The position numbers and the translations under genes are program-made. Shown here piece by piece: positions 45,640-54,828 of a stretch of DNA of 64,000 nt; position 1 is the first letter of the stretch; each line of letters begins with the position of its first letter. Location of the stretch: assembly GCA_963817785.1 (NCBI GenBank), contig CAWFPL010000004.1, positions 1 through 64,000 on the forward strand, in the 5' to 3' direction. This stretch comes from JAKALD01 sp963817785. Lineage in GTDB: Bacteria; Pseudomonadota; Gammaproteobacteria; Burkholderiales; SG8-39. Below the pieces are notes generated by a model. That model searched no databases. It saw nothing but the letters and a program-made list of their open reading frames with translations, and was not told the DNA's origin.

Positions 45640-45830
45640 TACGGATCACTCCTTCCGCCTTGTGCCCGATACACATGGCGGGAGGAGCCTAGAAAGACTG
45701 GCCCCCACGCACGTCGCTATTGGCTCCCACGCGCACTACCGCCGGATCCGGGTCACGGCACCTGAGCGGAATACCGGTGGACCCCAGCAAACCGAATATT
45801 CACTGGAGCGCATCTGTTGAGGGTGTGACA

Positions 45831-46095
45831 ACACCAGCGTCTGGCGGTTGGGTATTGACCGCACCCCTCGCTCAGCAATTTCCACGCATTCCAGGACTAC
45901 CGTGCGTCTGGCGGGACCGCATCTGAGGCGGTGCTGGTGGTGGTGACGTGAGGACCGCGGATGACGCCATCACTGTCGTCGCTTCACGCTCACCGGTGGG
46001 TCCGCGCACACACGGTTCGGCACTCAGGCCGAAAGGTACAGAGATGGTGGGCATGTGCTGCTTAGCCTCAATCTTTCGCGCGGGTGACGCGCTGG
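45831..46095. other. Spacer between IS21 and IS1380 elements
   Basis: No supported gene. Short GC-rich sequence between two insertion sequences; probably remnants of earlier target DNA. Confidence 0.35.
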
Positions 46096-47697
46096 CCTGA
46101 GCAGTTCGGATTGGACGTGGAAAACCGTGGATCCGGTGTGCTTCCACGATCGACTACCCGACACGGTCGGGTGACGCCGGGGTCCACGGCCCCAAGCTGA
46201 GCGTCCCTTTCGTCTCGATGAAGAAGATTCGTGCAGGTCACACAGGTGCAGGTAGTGCTGCAAGCCGGTTCAGACCGGCCACGAGAACATCGACACCAGG
46301 AGCCGTCGCGGCCAGCCGTAACCGAACCCGGCGGGCATGCCGGGCGATCTTCCCGGCGATCGACAGCACCCGCAACCGCAACCGTTTCGGCTCCCACCTG
46401 CGTGCAGTCGTGTCGGTCAACGCGAGCATCTGCATCCACGCGAGCAGCTCGCACGCCAGTTGCACGAGCGCCAACCAGATCCGATTCTGATCGAACCCGT
46501 GCAACGGAAAATTCTGTAGTCCGGTCGCTTTCGCTGTCCGGATCCGGTCCTCGCACCGAGCCCGACGCCGGTGCCGCAACTCCAGATCGGGCAGTTGCCC
46601 GCGGCGGGTGTTGGTCACGAACGCCGTCAGACGCAGTCCGTCACGATCGGTGAACCGCAACTGCGCACCCGGATGCGGACGCTCCTTCCTCACGATCACG
46701 CGCATGCCGTTCGGCCACGTCGACAGGTCGAGCAACCCGGTGATCTCGGTGACCCAAGCGCCGTCACGGACCTGCCCGTCCGAGTCGTAGGCCGGCGTCC
46801 ATGCCTGATCAGGAACGAGATCGATCGCGGCGGCGTGGGCGTCGGTCAACCCGAATCCGACCGAATACGAGAGCCTGCGCTTGGTCAGATACTCGATCAA
46901 GGAGTGGGTGCCGCCGGCGCCGTCGATCCGGACCAGCACCTTCTTCCCGACCCGATATCCCGGATCGAACGGCAACTGCGCGAGGGCGTCCTGCACGACG
47001 GTGATGTGGTCGGCGGCGGTGTTCGAACCGGCGTTACCCGGGCGCAGGAGCATCGCGACGGGTTCACCGGTGCCGTGCTCACCGTGGTCGACGAACGCGC
47101 ATAACGGATGAAACCCGTAGCCGCGTTTGAAGTTCGGGGCGGCGTGTTCTTTGTTCGAGTGCGCGGTGACGAGGGTGGCGTCGATGTCGACAACCAGCGG
47201 TGTCCGCTCGTCGATGGTGTGATCCGGTGCCGAGGAGCCGGCGGCGGTCCAGGCGTGGGCGCGGGCGGCGGTGCGGGCCCGTCCGATGGCGGCCAGTGCG
47301 ATGTCGGCGTCACCCGCGAGGGTGGTGATCAGGCGGGAGACGGTCGGGTCGGAGGCCACCGTGCCGAAAAGTTCGGGCTGGGCGCGTAGTTGGTTGATGT
47401 CGGCGAGGCAGTCCCCGCCGAGCGCGAGGGAGACTGCGAGGTCGAGGAGGATCTTGCCGGGATCGTGGCGTGCCAACGGTTTCCGGAACCGGGCGAGTTC
47501 GGTCGTCAATGCCGTGGTGAGGCCGGTTTTCTCGGCGGTGCGCAACAGCAGGACGGCGCCGGCATGTGACACGATGCCGGTTCCGTTGGCCGATGCGGAC
47601 ACGTGTGGGTAGGGGGACGTAGACTTGCTCACCGGAATGGTGCTCCTCGAACTGGTTGAAACTCGACCCTCAGCAAGTCGAATTATCCCAGCTCAGG
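46096..47697 (-). mobile_element. IS1380-family insertion sequence
   Basis: About 1.6 kb around one transposase gene. CCTGAGC at 46096 and its complement GCTCAGG at 47691-47697 are candidate inverted ends; similarity beyond these 7 bases is weak and no target duplication is seen, so the ends are approximate. Confidence 0.6.
46238..47632 (-). CDS. IS1380-family transposase
   Basis: 464 residues, intact. TPLVVDIDATLVTAHSNKEH (first Asp), GYGFHPLCAFVDHGEHGTGE, VLVRIDGAGGTHSLIEYLTK (second Asp) and RCEDRIRTAKATGLQNFPLH (Glu region, YREKT-like) are the family's DDE blocks. The C-terminus is basic and helical (RRWEPKRLRLRVLSIAGKIA). Confidence 0.9.
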   Translation of the reverse strand: MSKSTSPYPHVSASANGTGIVSHAGAVLLLRTAEKTGLTTALTTELARFRKPLARHDPGKILLDLAVSLALGGDCLADINQLRAQPELFGTVASDPTVSRLITTLAGDADIALAAIGRARTAARAHAWTAAGSSAPDHTIDERTPLVVDIDATLVTAHSNKEHAAPNFKRGYGFHPLCAFVDHGEHGTGEPVAMLLRPGNAGSNTAADHITVVQDALAQLPFDPGYRVGKKVLVRIDGAGGTHSLIEYLTKRRLSYSVGFGLTDAHAAAIDLVPDQAWTPAYDSDGQVRDGAWVTEITGLLDLSTWPNGMRVIVRKERPHPGAQLRFTDRDGLRLTAFVTNTRRGQLPDLELRHRRRARCEDRIRTAKATGLQNFPLHGFDQNRIWLALVQLACELLAWMQMLALTDTTARRWEPKRLRLRVLSIAGKIARHARRVRLRLAATAPGVDVLVAGLNRLAALPAPV

Positions 47698-47760
47698 GCA
47701 CCATTCTTTGTGTTCGACACGGCCGCTCGCTCAATCAGCACGAAAGCGCGAGGTTAGGCT

Positions 47761-49229
47761 GCAATACTGTTAAGTTAACTCGCGAGCGTGTAGTTTGTAC
47801 GTATGCCTCGTGCTGGATGGGTGACGCCTGAGTCGGATCGTCGGTTGTCGGATTTGGTGTCGGTGGGCGTGCTGATGCGGACGTTTCCGCCGGATCTGGT
47901 CGATGAGGTGATTGCCGAGTCGGGTCGGGTGCAGGTGCGGAATCGGTCGTTGCCGGCGCGGGTGATGGCGTACTTCTCCATTGGGATGGCGTTGCATTCC
48001 GAGGGTTCGTATGATGACGTGTTTTCGCTGCTCACTGACGGTTTGTCGTGGGCGTCGGAGTGGCGTGAGGAGTATCGTCCGCCGAGTCGGTCGGCGATCT
48101 TTCAGGCCCGGGCCCGGTTGGGGCATGAGCCGATGGAGGCGTTGTTTCGTCGTGTAGCGGCGCCGATCGGGCGGGTTGGTGGTGCTGGAGTATGGCTGGC
48201 CGGGCGGCGGGTGGTGGCGATAGACGGGACGTGCCTGGAGGTCCCCGACACCGAGGCCAATGATCGGCATTTCGGCCGTCCCGGGGTGAGCAAGGGGGAG
48301 CGTGCAGCGTTCCCGCTCGCGCGGATGGTGGCGTTGGCCGAATGCGGCACGCACGCGATCTTCGCCGCACATGTGGGCACCTACGCACAGTCCGAGGCGA
48401 CGTTGACCGAGGCGTTGCTGCCGGATCTGGCCTCCGACATGCTGTTGGTCGCTGATCGGGGATTCTTCTCGTATGCGTTGTGGCGCAAGATCACCGAGTC
48501 GACGGACACTGATCTGCTGTGGCGGGTCTCGACTGGCAGATCCGCACCGAAGCCGGTGTTCGTGGCCGACTTGCCCGACGGGTCGTGGCTGGCTGATCTG
48601 AGGCAGACGCACTCGGCGGCAGCTCGGCGTGCAGCTCCCATGCGGGTGCGTGTCGTGGACTACACGATCGACGACGGACGGGATAATCCCGAGGTCTACC
48701 GGTTGTTCACGACGATCCTCGATCCAGGTGAGGCTGCGGCCACCGACCTGGCCGCGACGTATGCCCGGCGATGGGAAATCGAGTCGACGTTCGACGAACT
48801 CAAGACTCACCAGCGCGGACCCCGTGCCGTCCTACGGTCGAAGTCTCCGGACCTGGTCTTGCAGGAGATCTGGGGACACCTGTGCTGTCATTTCGCGATC
48901 CGATCGGTCATGGTCGATGCAGCTGCATACTCCGGCAGCGACCCCGAAAGGGTCAGTTTCGTTGCCGCACTGAGGATTGCCCGCCAGTCCATCGCCCACC
49001 AGGGCGATTTTTCCCCCTGACGATCCCGACCGCGCCGATCGTGGCTGGCGCACCGTTGTCAGCAAGCTCATCACCCGCATCAACCCGCCCCGCCAACAGC
49101 GATCCAATCCTCGCGTTGTCAAACGCAAGTACACGAAGTGGCACGTCAAACGTGACAAGCACACGCACTGGCCACAGCCCTCGCACCCGCCGTCTTACGT
49201 ACCGGTTCGACACTAACTTAACAGTATTG
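47761..49229. mobile_element. IS4-family insertion sequence with inverted repeats and target duplication
   Basis: CAATACTGTTAAGTTA (47762-47777) and TAACTTAACAGTATTG (49214-49229) are exact 16-bp inverted repeats. AGGCT occurs on both sides (47756-47760 and 49230-49234) as a 5-bp target duplication. Length about 1.47 kb. The repeats and transposase are intact, so this may be an active copy. Confidence 0.9.
47803..49020 (+). CDS. IS4-family transposase
   Basis: 405 residues, intact. N-terminal domain (LPARVMAYFSIGMALHSEGS), DDE core with VVAIDGTCLEVPDTEANDRH (first Asp), MLLVADRGFFSYALWRKITE (second Asp) and YARRWEIESTFDELKTHQRG (Y-(2)R-(3)E-(6)K signature). C-terminal LQEIWGHLCCHFAIRSVMVD follows. 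Confidence 0.93.
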   Translation: MPRAGWVTPESDRRLSDLVSVGVLMRTFPPDLVDEVIAESGRVQVRNRSLPARVMAYFSIGMALHSEGSYDDVFSLLTDGLSWASEWREEYRPPSRSAIFQARARLGHEPMEALFRRVAAPIGRVGGAGVWLAGRRVVAIDGTCLEVPDTEANDRHFGRPGVSKGERAAFPLARMVALAECGTHAIFAAHVGTYAQSEATLTEALLPDLASDMLLVADRGFFSYALWRKITESTDTDLLWRVSTGRSAPKPVFVADLPDGSWLADLRQTHSAAARRAAPMRVRVVDYTIDDGRDNPEVYRLFTTILDPGEAAATDLAATYARRWEIESTFDELKTHQRGPRAVLRSKSPDLVLQEIWGHLCCHFAIRSVMVDAAAYSGSDPERVSFVAALRIARQSIAHQGDFSP

Positions 49230-49244
49230 AGGCTAGACCGCATC

Positions 49245-49429
49245 ACCAGCCAAGCGACTTTGCGCGTGGTCGTGACAGACGGCGACGACAGCGTGCTCGA
49301 CCAATGGCGGCGTCGCCGCGTCGCCACGGTCACTCTGCGCCAGCAACCAAGTTCGGACACAACGCGGATTGCGCCCGAGCACCTGCGGCCGAAGTCGCAT
49401 ACGTGATCTTCACTTCTGGGTCGACTGGG
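49245..49429 (+). pseudogene. Non-ribosomal peptide synthetase adenylation-domain fragment
   Basis: Between the IS4 right end and the IS3 left end one frame ends VAYVIFTSGSTG, the A3 core motif of NRPS adenylation domains, preceded by NADCARAPAAE. The expected continuation (RPKG) is replaced by the IS3 terminal repeat at 49430. Only ~60 codons survive. Confidence 0.6.
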
Positions 49430-49465
49430 GGCCTTGACCCCGGTTCGTGGACACGGGGTGGTGGA

Positions 49466-50375
49466 TTACGCCGCGGTGGCAGCGTAGCGGCGTGGCGGGC
49501 TCTCGTAGGTGGATCGGGGACTGGTGGCCGCACCAGGAGTGGCGTCGGCGGGTGTTGTAGCGGGTGAGCCCATCGGAAGACCTGGCGGCGGCAGGCGGTC
49601 TCGTCGGGCCAGACGTGGCGGCGTCCTGGAGGACCTCGCGTTTCAGGGTGGCGTTGAACGACTCGGCGAGCGCGTTGTCGGCGCTCGTGCCGACGGCGCC
49701 CATGGACTGGGTGACGCCGAGCTGGCCGCAGAGCGTGGCGTAGATCCTTCGAGGTGTAGACCGATCCGTGGTCGCTGTGGAAGATCGCACCCGGCCAGGC
49801 TGCCCCGGTCGCGGCAGGCGGCGCTTGAGGGCGTCCTCGACGAGCTCGGTGCGCATGTGGTCGGCGATCGCCCAGCCGGCGAGTCGCGGGAGTAGCAGTC
49901 GATCACGGTCGCCAGGTACAGGTTGCGTCCCGTCGGCGCAGCGGCAGGTAGGTGATGTCGCCGACGTAGCGCGGTTCGGGCGCCTCGGCGGTGAAGTCCC
50001 GCTTGAGCAGGTCGGGGTACCTTCTGGTCGGCCGGCTCGGGGATCGTGGTCCGCACCCGCGCGTCGGCGCGTAGCCCGCGATGCCGTGCTCGCGCATCAC
50101 CCGGGCCACCCGCTTGTGGTTGACCCGCTCGCCGGCAGGGACGCCGTCGTTGAGCTCGGCGGTGATCCGCGGCGCCCCGTAGGTGTTGTCCTCGGCGTGG
50201 ACGGCCCGGATCCGCGTCGGCGAGCTCGGCATCGGCCGCGGCGCGCGCTCTGCGCGGGCCGGGGCGGCCTTGAGCCAGGCGTAGAACGACGAGCGCTCGA
50301 TCTCGACGAGCTGCGCACAGCCGCTTCACCTCGAAGGTGTGCGGAGTGGTCGGCGACGAACTGGAAGCGGCTCAC
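49466..50375 (-). CDS. IS3-family transposase OrfB (multiple frameshifts)
   Basis: Overlaps orfA at GTGA. Fragments in three frames: VSRFQFVADHS, FEVKRLC, EDNTYGAPRITAELNDGVPA (HTH_21), HKRVARVMREHGIAGYAPTR, DFTAEAPEPRYVGDITYLPL (first catalytic Asp), NLYLATVIDCYSR (strand), SMGAVGTSADNALAESFNAT (Glu) and RYNTRRRHSWCGHQSPI, with TAA at 49466. At least six indels. Confidence 0.8.
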
Positions 50376-50741
50376 CAGTTCGTCTCCCCGGCGAAATACT
50401 TGGCCGCCTGCCGCAGGATCTCCCGCTCGGTGGTGAGCTTGGTCGTCTCGGCTCGTAGCGCCGCGTTCTCGGCCTCGAGCCGGGCGATCTTCTGCTCGGG
50501 CGTCTCGATCTCGGTACCGGCCGGGGCTCGGGCCGGAGGCTTGGGCTGCAGTGGGCTGCAGGTCAGCGTGCCGTCAGCGGCGGTCTTCTTGCCGGTCCCG
50601 TAACGCTCGAGCCAGTGCGCGCAGCGTGCCGCGCACGATCCCGAGGTCCTCGGCGATGCCGCGGACCGTGGCGCCCGGAGTGGACTCGTACAAGTCGACG
50701 GCCTGACGACGGAACTCCTCGGAGTAGTTCTTCCTGGCCAT
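50372..50741 (-). CDS. IS3-family transposase OrfA (frameshifted)
   Basis: MARKNYSEEFRRQAVDLYES, TPGATVRGIAEDLGIVRGTL (HTH), an indel near 50620, then HWLERYGTGKKTAADGTL and a leucine-zipper coiled coil EQKIARLEAENAALRAETTK before ILRQAAKYFAGETNW. The usual binding subunit of IS3 transposases. Confidence 0.82.
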
Positions 50742-50810
50742 GATCTCGGATCATCTCGCTTCCCCAGCACGGTGCTGGATTCAGCGTGTCCAAGAACCGG
50801 GGTCAGGGCC

Positions 50811-51659
50811 CCAGCGGTCGACCCACTGCTGCCAGACCTGCGGACCACCGGCCGCTCGAGCAGTGCCACGGCCGGTCGTCGCGGGCGGCGGGTCACAGAA
50901 CCCCAGAGCAGTCACTGCCCGCTGCACGGCATGCACAGTGTTGAGCCGGGCTCCGCCGAGCAGCCCGTCACGGCGGACACGATCGAACAGCTCAGTGCCG
51001 AGATCCTCGAGATGCGAACTGCGATTGAGCAGGAACAGTTGGCCCGTCACTGTCGGTAGCAGCGTGTCGTCGCTGCGTCCGAGGCGATAGCCCCACTCGG
51101 CGAGACCATACGAAGCCGGGCGATTTTCGCCGTTGACTCGGTCTCGTCCGAAGATCCGCCACGACAGGGTCAGTCGTTGGAAGCTGCCGAGCCGGTGGAA
51201 CTCGGTGAATGAAACCAGCAGATAGGCGTGCGCAGCGAGGTAGGGGCGGACCTCGTCGCCGGCCCACGCGGGTGCGTTCCGGCGGAACTCGGCCTGATCC
51301 CGGCCGAGCAGATCAACCCATTCCTGCGTGGTCCAGCCCCAGAAGGTTCGCTCCTTCTCGGCGCAACACCAGCAGCACCGCGACTGCATCGGCCATGGCG
51401 CGCCGCCGATGCGCGGTGACCGGCGAATCCAGCGCCGCGTTGACTACCTCCAGCGGTCGCAGCAGTCGTCCGATCATGCGCGAGCTGGGCGCGTTCGGAT
51501 GTGGGACTGCAGCCGCCGCAGGTTGCGCACGCCGAGTACGCCGATGGCATGGACCTCGTCGTCCGGAGGGAGGGTGGTGTCGAATCGATGCGCGGCGAAC
51601 GGTGAGCACCACCGTGATTCGGGGTCCGGTTCGAGAGGGCCTGACAGTGGCGTGGTCAC
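50811..51659 (-). pseudogene. Site-specific integrase, N-terminal part (cut by IS3)
   Basis: GTG at 51659 overlaps the stop of the recombinase upstream. Reads over frames: RFDTTLPPDDEVHAIGVLGV, RMIGRLLRPLEVVNAALDSP, RRRAMADAVAVLLVLRREGA, TTQEWVDLLGRDQAEFRRNA and HAYLLVSFTEFHRLGSFQRL, then LHEVDRWGPDP-like sequence at the IS3 end. It resembles the large plasmid integrases of actinobacteria; the catalytic C-terminal half is missing. Confidence 0.55.
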
Positions 51660-51838
51660 TGCGGTGTTCCTGGGGTCGCGGCGTCCATGCCGGTGAGCAT
51701 CGCGATGCGCCACGCGTGGATGTGGTCCATCCCGCGGCCGAGCTTGTCGGCCAAATCCCGCCCGGACAGGTGAATATAGCGCAGCGTCGAGTCCGTGTGA
51801 CGATGCCCGGCGAAGGTCGCGATCGTGTGCATCACGCA
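51656..51838 (-). pseudogene. Tyrosine recombinase, C-terminal end
   Basis: Frame reading MHTIATFAGHRHTDSTLRYI HLSGRDLADKLGRGMDHIHA ends TGA at 51656. GHRHTDSTLRYIHLS carries the last His box and the nucleophilic Tyr of tyrosine recombinases (GHxxxxxTxxYxH). The upstream part is cut at ~51838, where sequence type changes. Coupled (GTGA) to the next integrase gene, as in tandem plasmid recombinases. Confidence 0.65.
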
Positions 51839-52236
51839 TCACGCTCGCCTCGTCCTGGAAAAAGCGATGTGTCCCGATGCGTTGCCAGCAGGACGAAGAA
51901 CCGGCCGTACCGGATGTACTGGAGATTTGCCGAGCCCGCCTGCTTCTTTGCGCCCTCGACCATGTAAGCAGCGTCCATCCCGTAGCGGGCAATGAGCTTG
52001 GCGGCATCCACCGCGTGCACGTCTTTGCCTTCCGGAACACATCCCGTCACGTAAAAGAAGTAACCGTTCCCGACATACGACACGGCAAGCTGCTGGACGA
52101 ACCCTTCCAAGGACGTTGCCTCACACCGGTACATGCCCTGTTGTCCGCCGCTCCGCCTCACGTGATCCACCATGACGAAAGAGGAATCGGTTGTTTCAAG
52201 GGAGCAATCCGCAATTTTTTTGTAGGCCTGACTCAT
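51839..52236 (-). CDS. Hypothetical protein, N-terminal ~130 aa (truncated at 51.84 kb)
   Basis: MSQAYKKIADCSLETTDSSF, GMYRCEATSLEGFVQQLAVS, YVGNGYFFYVTGCVPEGKDV and NLQYIRYGRFFVLLATH. I believe homologues continue for another ~100 residues; here the 3' end is lost at a sequence join. Less GC-rich than the sequence on either side. The family is not known to me by function. Confidence 0.5.
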
Positions 52237-52249
52237 ACGTATTGCTGTT

Positions 52250-53619
52250 GACGTTGCCCCCGAGCAGCAGGTAGTCGGGACGGCGCGACAGGATGTAGGC
52301 GCCGTCGTGCTTCTCGTGGCCGGCGTAGCCCTGCGTGAAGGCCATGCGGCGGTGCGCGATGTGGCGGTCGGTCAGGCCGAGAGGATGTCATAGGTGACGA
52401 AGCCGGTGCGCCGGGGATGTAGCCCACCGGCGAAAGGGCGATGGTGGCATCCGGCGGCAGGGTGCGCGCCAGTCCCTCGGCGGCGGGTTTCCCAGCCGCC
52501 GAGATTGCGCAGGCTCAGGTGCGCGTCGACGAGCCGGCGCTCCCGGCCGGCGAACGTGGGGACCAGCGAGGCGGCGGCCAGCAGCGCCACCAGCGCGAAA
52601 ATGCGCCGGGGACTCGGGACCGGAGCGGACACGAGGACAGCGGTGCCGCAGGCGATGCCGACCGGCAGGATCGGGACGAAGAAACGGAACATGCCGAGCA
52701 TGTCGCCGCCGATCGCCGTCACATAGAGGAGCCAGCCGGACAGCAGCAGCAGCGAGCGGCGCCACTCCACGGTCCGCCAGACGCGGGTCCAGCCGCCGGG
52801 GGCGGCCAGGGGAAGCAGCGCCCAGGGCAGCAGGAACGCCGGCAGGAACGCGGCGGTGTAGGGGAGACCGGTGCGCAGCTGCCCGCCGAGGTCGCCGGTC
52901 TTGGCGTACCAGGTGTTCGGCAGCCAGTCGCCGTAGAACGCGTGCCGCCAGAGCAGGTGCGCCGCGACGCCGGCGCTGACGATCGCCGGGGCGAGCCAGC
53001 GGCGCCGGCCGCCGGCCGGGGCCAGCCCCGCCCATGCCGCGAAGGCGAGGCCGAGGGCGGCCCCTTCCGGCCGGGTCAGCGCCAGCAGGAGGGCGCAGAG
53101 ACCGGCCGTGATGGCGCGCCGGTCGAGCGCGGCGCGCCAGGCGAGCAGCAGCAGCAGGCCGAACAGCGGCGTTTCCAGACCGGCCAGGCTCCAGCAGGCG
53201 AGCGGCCCGCAGACGGCCGCGAGCCAGACCGCCACGCCGGCGAGGGGCGCGGCCGACGGGGCCGGGGTGACCCGCGGCGCCGGCCCGCCGGCGCCCGCCG
53301 CCAGCCGCAGCGCCAGCCCCGGCAGCAGCAGCGCCGTCGCCGCCGCGGCGGCGAAGCCGAGCAGCCGCGCCCACCACAGCGGGTCGAGGCCGAGCGCCTG
53401 GCCGGCGGCCGAGAGCGGCACCCAGAGCAGGTTCGAGTACCCCTCGACCGGCTCGCCTGGGTTGAAGACCAGCCCGTGCCCGGCCAGCAGATTGCGGGCG
53501 TAGCGGAACGAGATGTACGCGTCGTCGACGGCGAAGCGGAACAGCAGCGCGTGCGCGAGCAGCAGCGCGACCGCGGGAATCGCCGCCCAGGGCGGCGTGG
53601 CTGGCGTCGGGCGTTTCAC
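52250..53619 (-). CDS. Polytopic GT-C-type membrane glycosyltransferase (3' end cut; frameshifted)
   Basis: ATG at 53619. First luminal loop FAVDDAYISFRYARNLLAGH with GEPVEGYSNLLW is the DD motif region of a GT-C family (AftB-like and related proteins), followed by ~10 membrane helices (LLGFAAAAATALLLPGLALR, LFGLLLLLAWRAALD, GWLLYVTAIGGDMLGMFRFF). Frameshifts at ~52495 and ~52385 precede the C-terminal domain RRTGFVTYDIL, LTDRHIAHRRMAFTQGYAGH, LSRRPDYLLLGGNVN. Similarity ends at ~52250. Transfers a lipid-linked sugar outside the membrane, by family. Confidence 0.65.
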
Positions 53620-53990
53620 GCGAGCGGTGTCTCCGTGAACTCCGGCACGATGTCGCGACGGCGCAGTTCGGCCAGCAGCGGCGGTATCGGCACCACCAGT
53701 TCCTGGGGATCGGCGCCCGGCGTCCTGATCACGCCGGCCGCGGCATCGTGGCGATGATGGCCGTCGGGTAGCCGGTCATGCGCATCATCACCGAGATGTC
53801 GTTCGTCGCGTCGTGATAATCGACAATGCGCGCGCCTGTGGCGCCGGGCACACCCGCCGCTGGTGCCGTCGCATTCGGCCAGCATAGACACGAGGTCCTG
53901 GTCGTCCACGCTCAAGCAATACGTAATCGCGTTTTTTTTTTGCGGGGTTTCTTCGCGCTTCGACACGTCGTCGTCGTAGGCGACGAACTT
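53616..53990 (-). pseudogene. Saccharopine dehydrogenase-like C-terminal fragment
   Basis: Reads KFVAYDDDVSKREETPQ, QDLVSMLAECDGT, RIVDYHDATNDISVMMRMTG, YPTAIIA and, after a shift, GVIRTPGADPQELVVPIPPL with LAELRRRDIVPEFTETPLA. The VxxP(T/A)AIxA...GVIRTPG pattern is that of saccharopine reductase-type enzymes. N-terminal Rossmann domain absent. A run of ten T at 53932-53941 lies inside. Its stop overlaps the glycosyltransferase start. Confidence 0.5.
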
Positions 53991-54212
53991 GGCGGCCGAG
54001 CTGGTCGGTGGTGTCCTCGGCGAGCGCGAGATCGTGAGGCTAAGTCGGCGCGGTTGGGTGAAGGTGTGCTGCGGTGACTGTTCCATGCTGGGGTCCCTGC
54101 GCGACCGGCGCTGCTTCGGCAGTGGGTCTATCCTTCGCGGCAGGAAGCGGGAATCAGGACGACTGCGTACGCGACACTTCGTCCAGGCCGGGGATCAGCG
54201 GACGGCAACGTC

Positions 54213-54828
54213 GTGCATGTGGTGGATGACGATGAGGCGGTGCGCAGCTTGGCTGCATTCCTGCTCGGATCGGCTGGGCTGGAAGTCGCCGTGCATGCGA
54301 CCGCGGAAGCGTTCCTGCGCGCGGCCGAGGCGGCGCCGGTCGGCTGTGTGCTGACCGACGTGCGCATGCCGGAGATGGACGGCCTGGCCTTGCAGCGCCG
54401 CCTGGCGGAGATCGGCTCCCGCCTGCCGGTGATCATCATGACCGGGCACGGCGACGTGCCGATCGCGGTGGACGCGCTGAAGGCCGGCGCCGCCGACTTC
54501 CTGGAGAAGCCGTTCGACGACTCGCACCTGCTGGACGCGGTGCGCTCGCGCCATCGCCACCAGCCAGCGCACCCAGCGGCAGGTCGCCGCCACCGCCGAC
54601 ATCGCCGCGCCGGCTCGCCACGCTCACCCCGCGGGAGCACGAGGTGCTGGAACGCCTGGTCGCCGGCCAGCCGAACAAGACGATCGCGTACGACCTGGGC
54701 ACCAGCCCGCGCACCGTCGAGGTGCAGCGCGCCCGGGTGATGGAGAAGATGGGCGCGCACAGCCTGCCGGAACTGGTGCGCATGGTCCTCGCGGTGGAAG
54801 CCGCGACGGCAGGACGCCCGGCGCATGA
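54213..54828 (+). CDS. fixJ: FixJ-family response regulator (frameshifted)
   Basis: Receiver: VHVVDDDEAVRSLAAFLLGS, GCVLTDVRMPEMDGLALQRR (phospho-Asp), LPVIIMTGHGDVPIAVDALK and GAADFLEKPFDD. An indel near 54555 precedes the LuxR-type HTH TPREHEVLERLVAGQPNKTI AYDLGTSPRTVEVQRARVME. The MTGHGD and FLEKPF blocks are FixJ-typical. GTG 54213 is taken as start, though an upstream in-frame start is possible. The probable stop overlaps the FixL start (ATGA). FixJ controls low-oxygen genes, often through FNR/FixK. Confidence 0.85.

Larger units (their letters stand above)
43210..45830 (-). mobile_element. IS21-family insertion sequence
   Basis: Contains istB and istA in the usual overlapping order. 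Short repeated motifs (CCACCGAATATTGCC, CCACCGATATTGCC) lie near the left end, and GGGGGCCAGT appears inverted at both sides (43276 and about 45702). Exact ends could not be fixed by eye. Confidence 0.7.
49430..50810 (-). mobile_element. IS3-family insertion sequence
   Basis: Terminal inverted repeats at 49430-49453 and 50787-50810 match at 22 of 24 positions (left begins GGCCTTGACCCCGGTTCGTG). Length 1381 bp with orfA/orfB inside. It lies between an NRPS fragment and a truncated integrase gene; no 3-bp target duplication is evident. Confidence 0.85.

Noticed and set aside
48220..48245. GACGGGACGTGCCTGG as a reverse copy of the 24-bp box
   Set aside because: Matches only the GGGACGTG core and lies inside the IS4 transposase catalytic motif.
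52441..53757. A 438-codon plus-strand open frame across the glycosyltransferase
   Set aside because: Highly biased composition (Gly, Arg, Gln, Glu); the minus strand encodes regular membrane helices.
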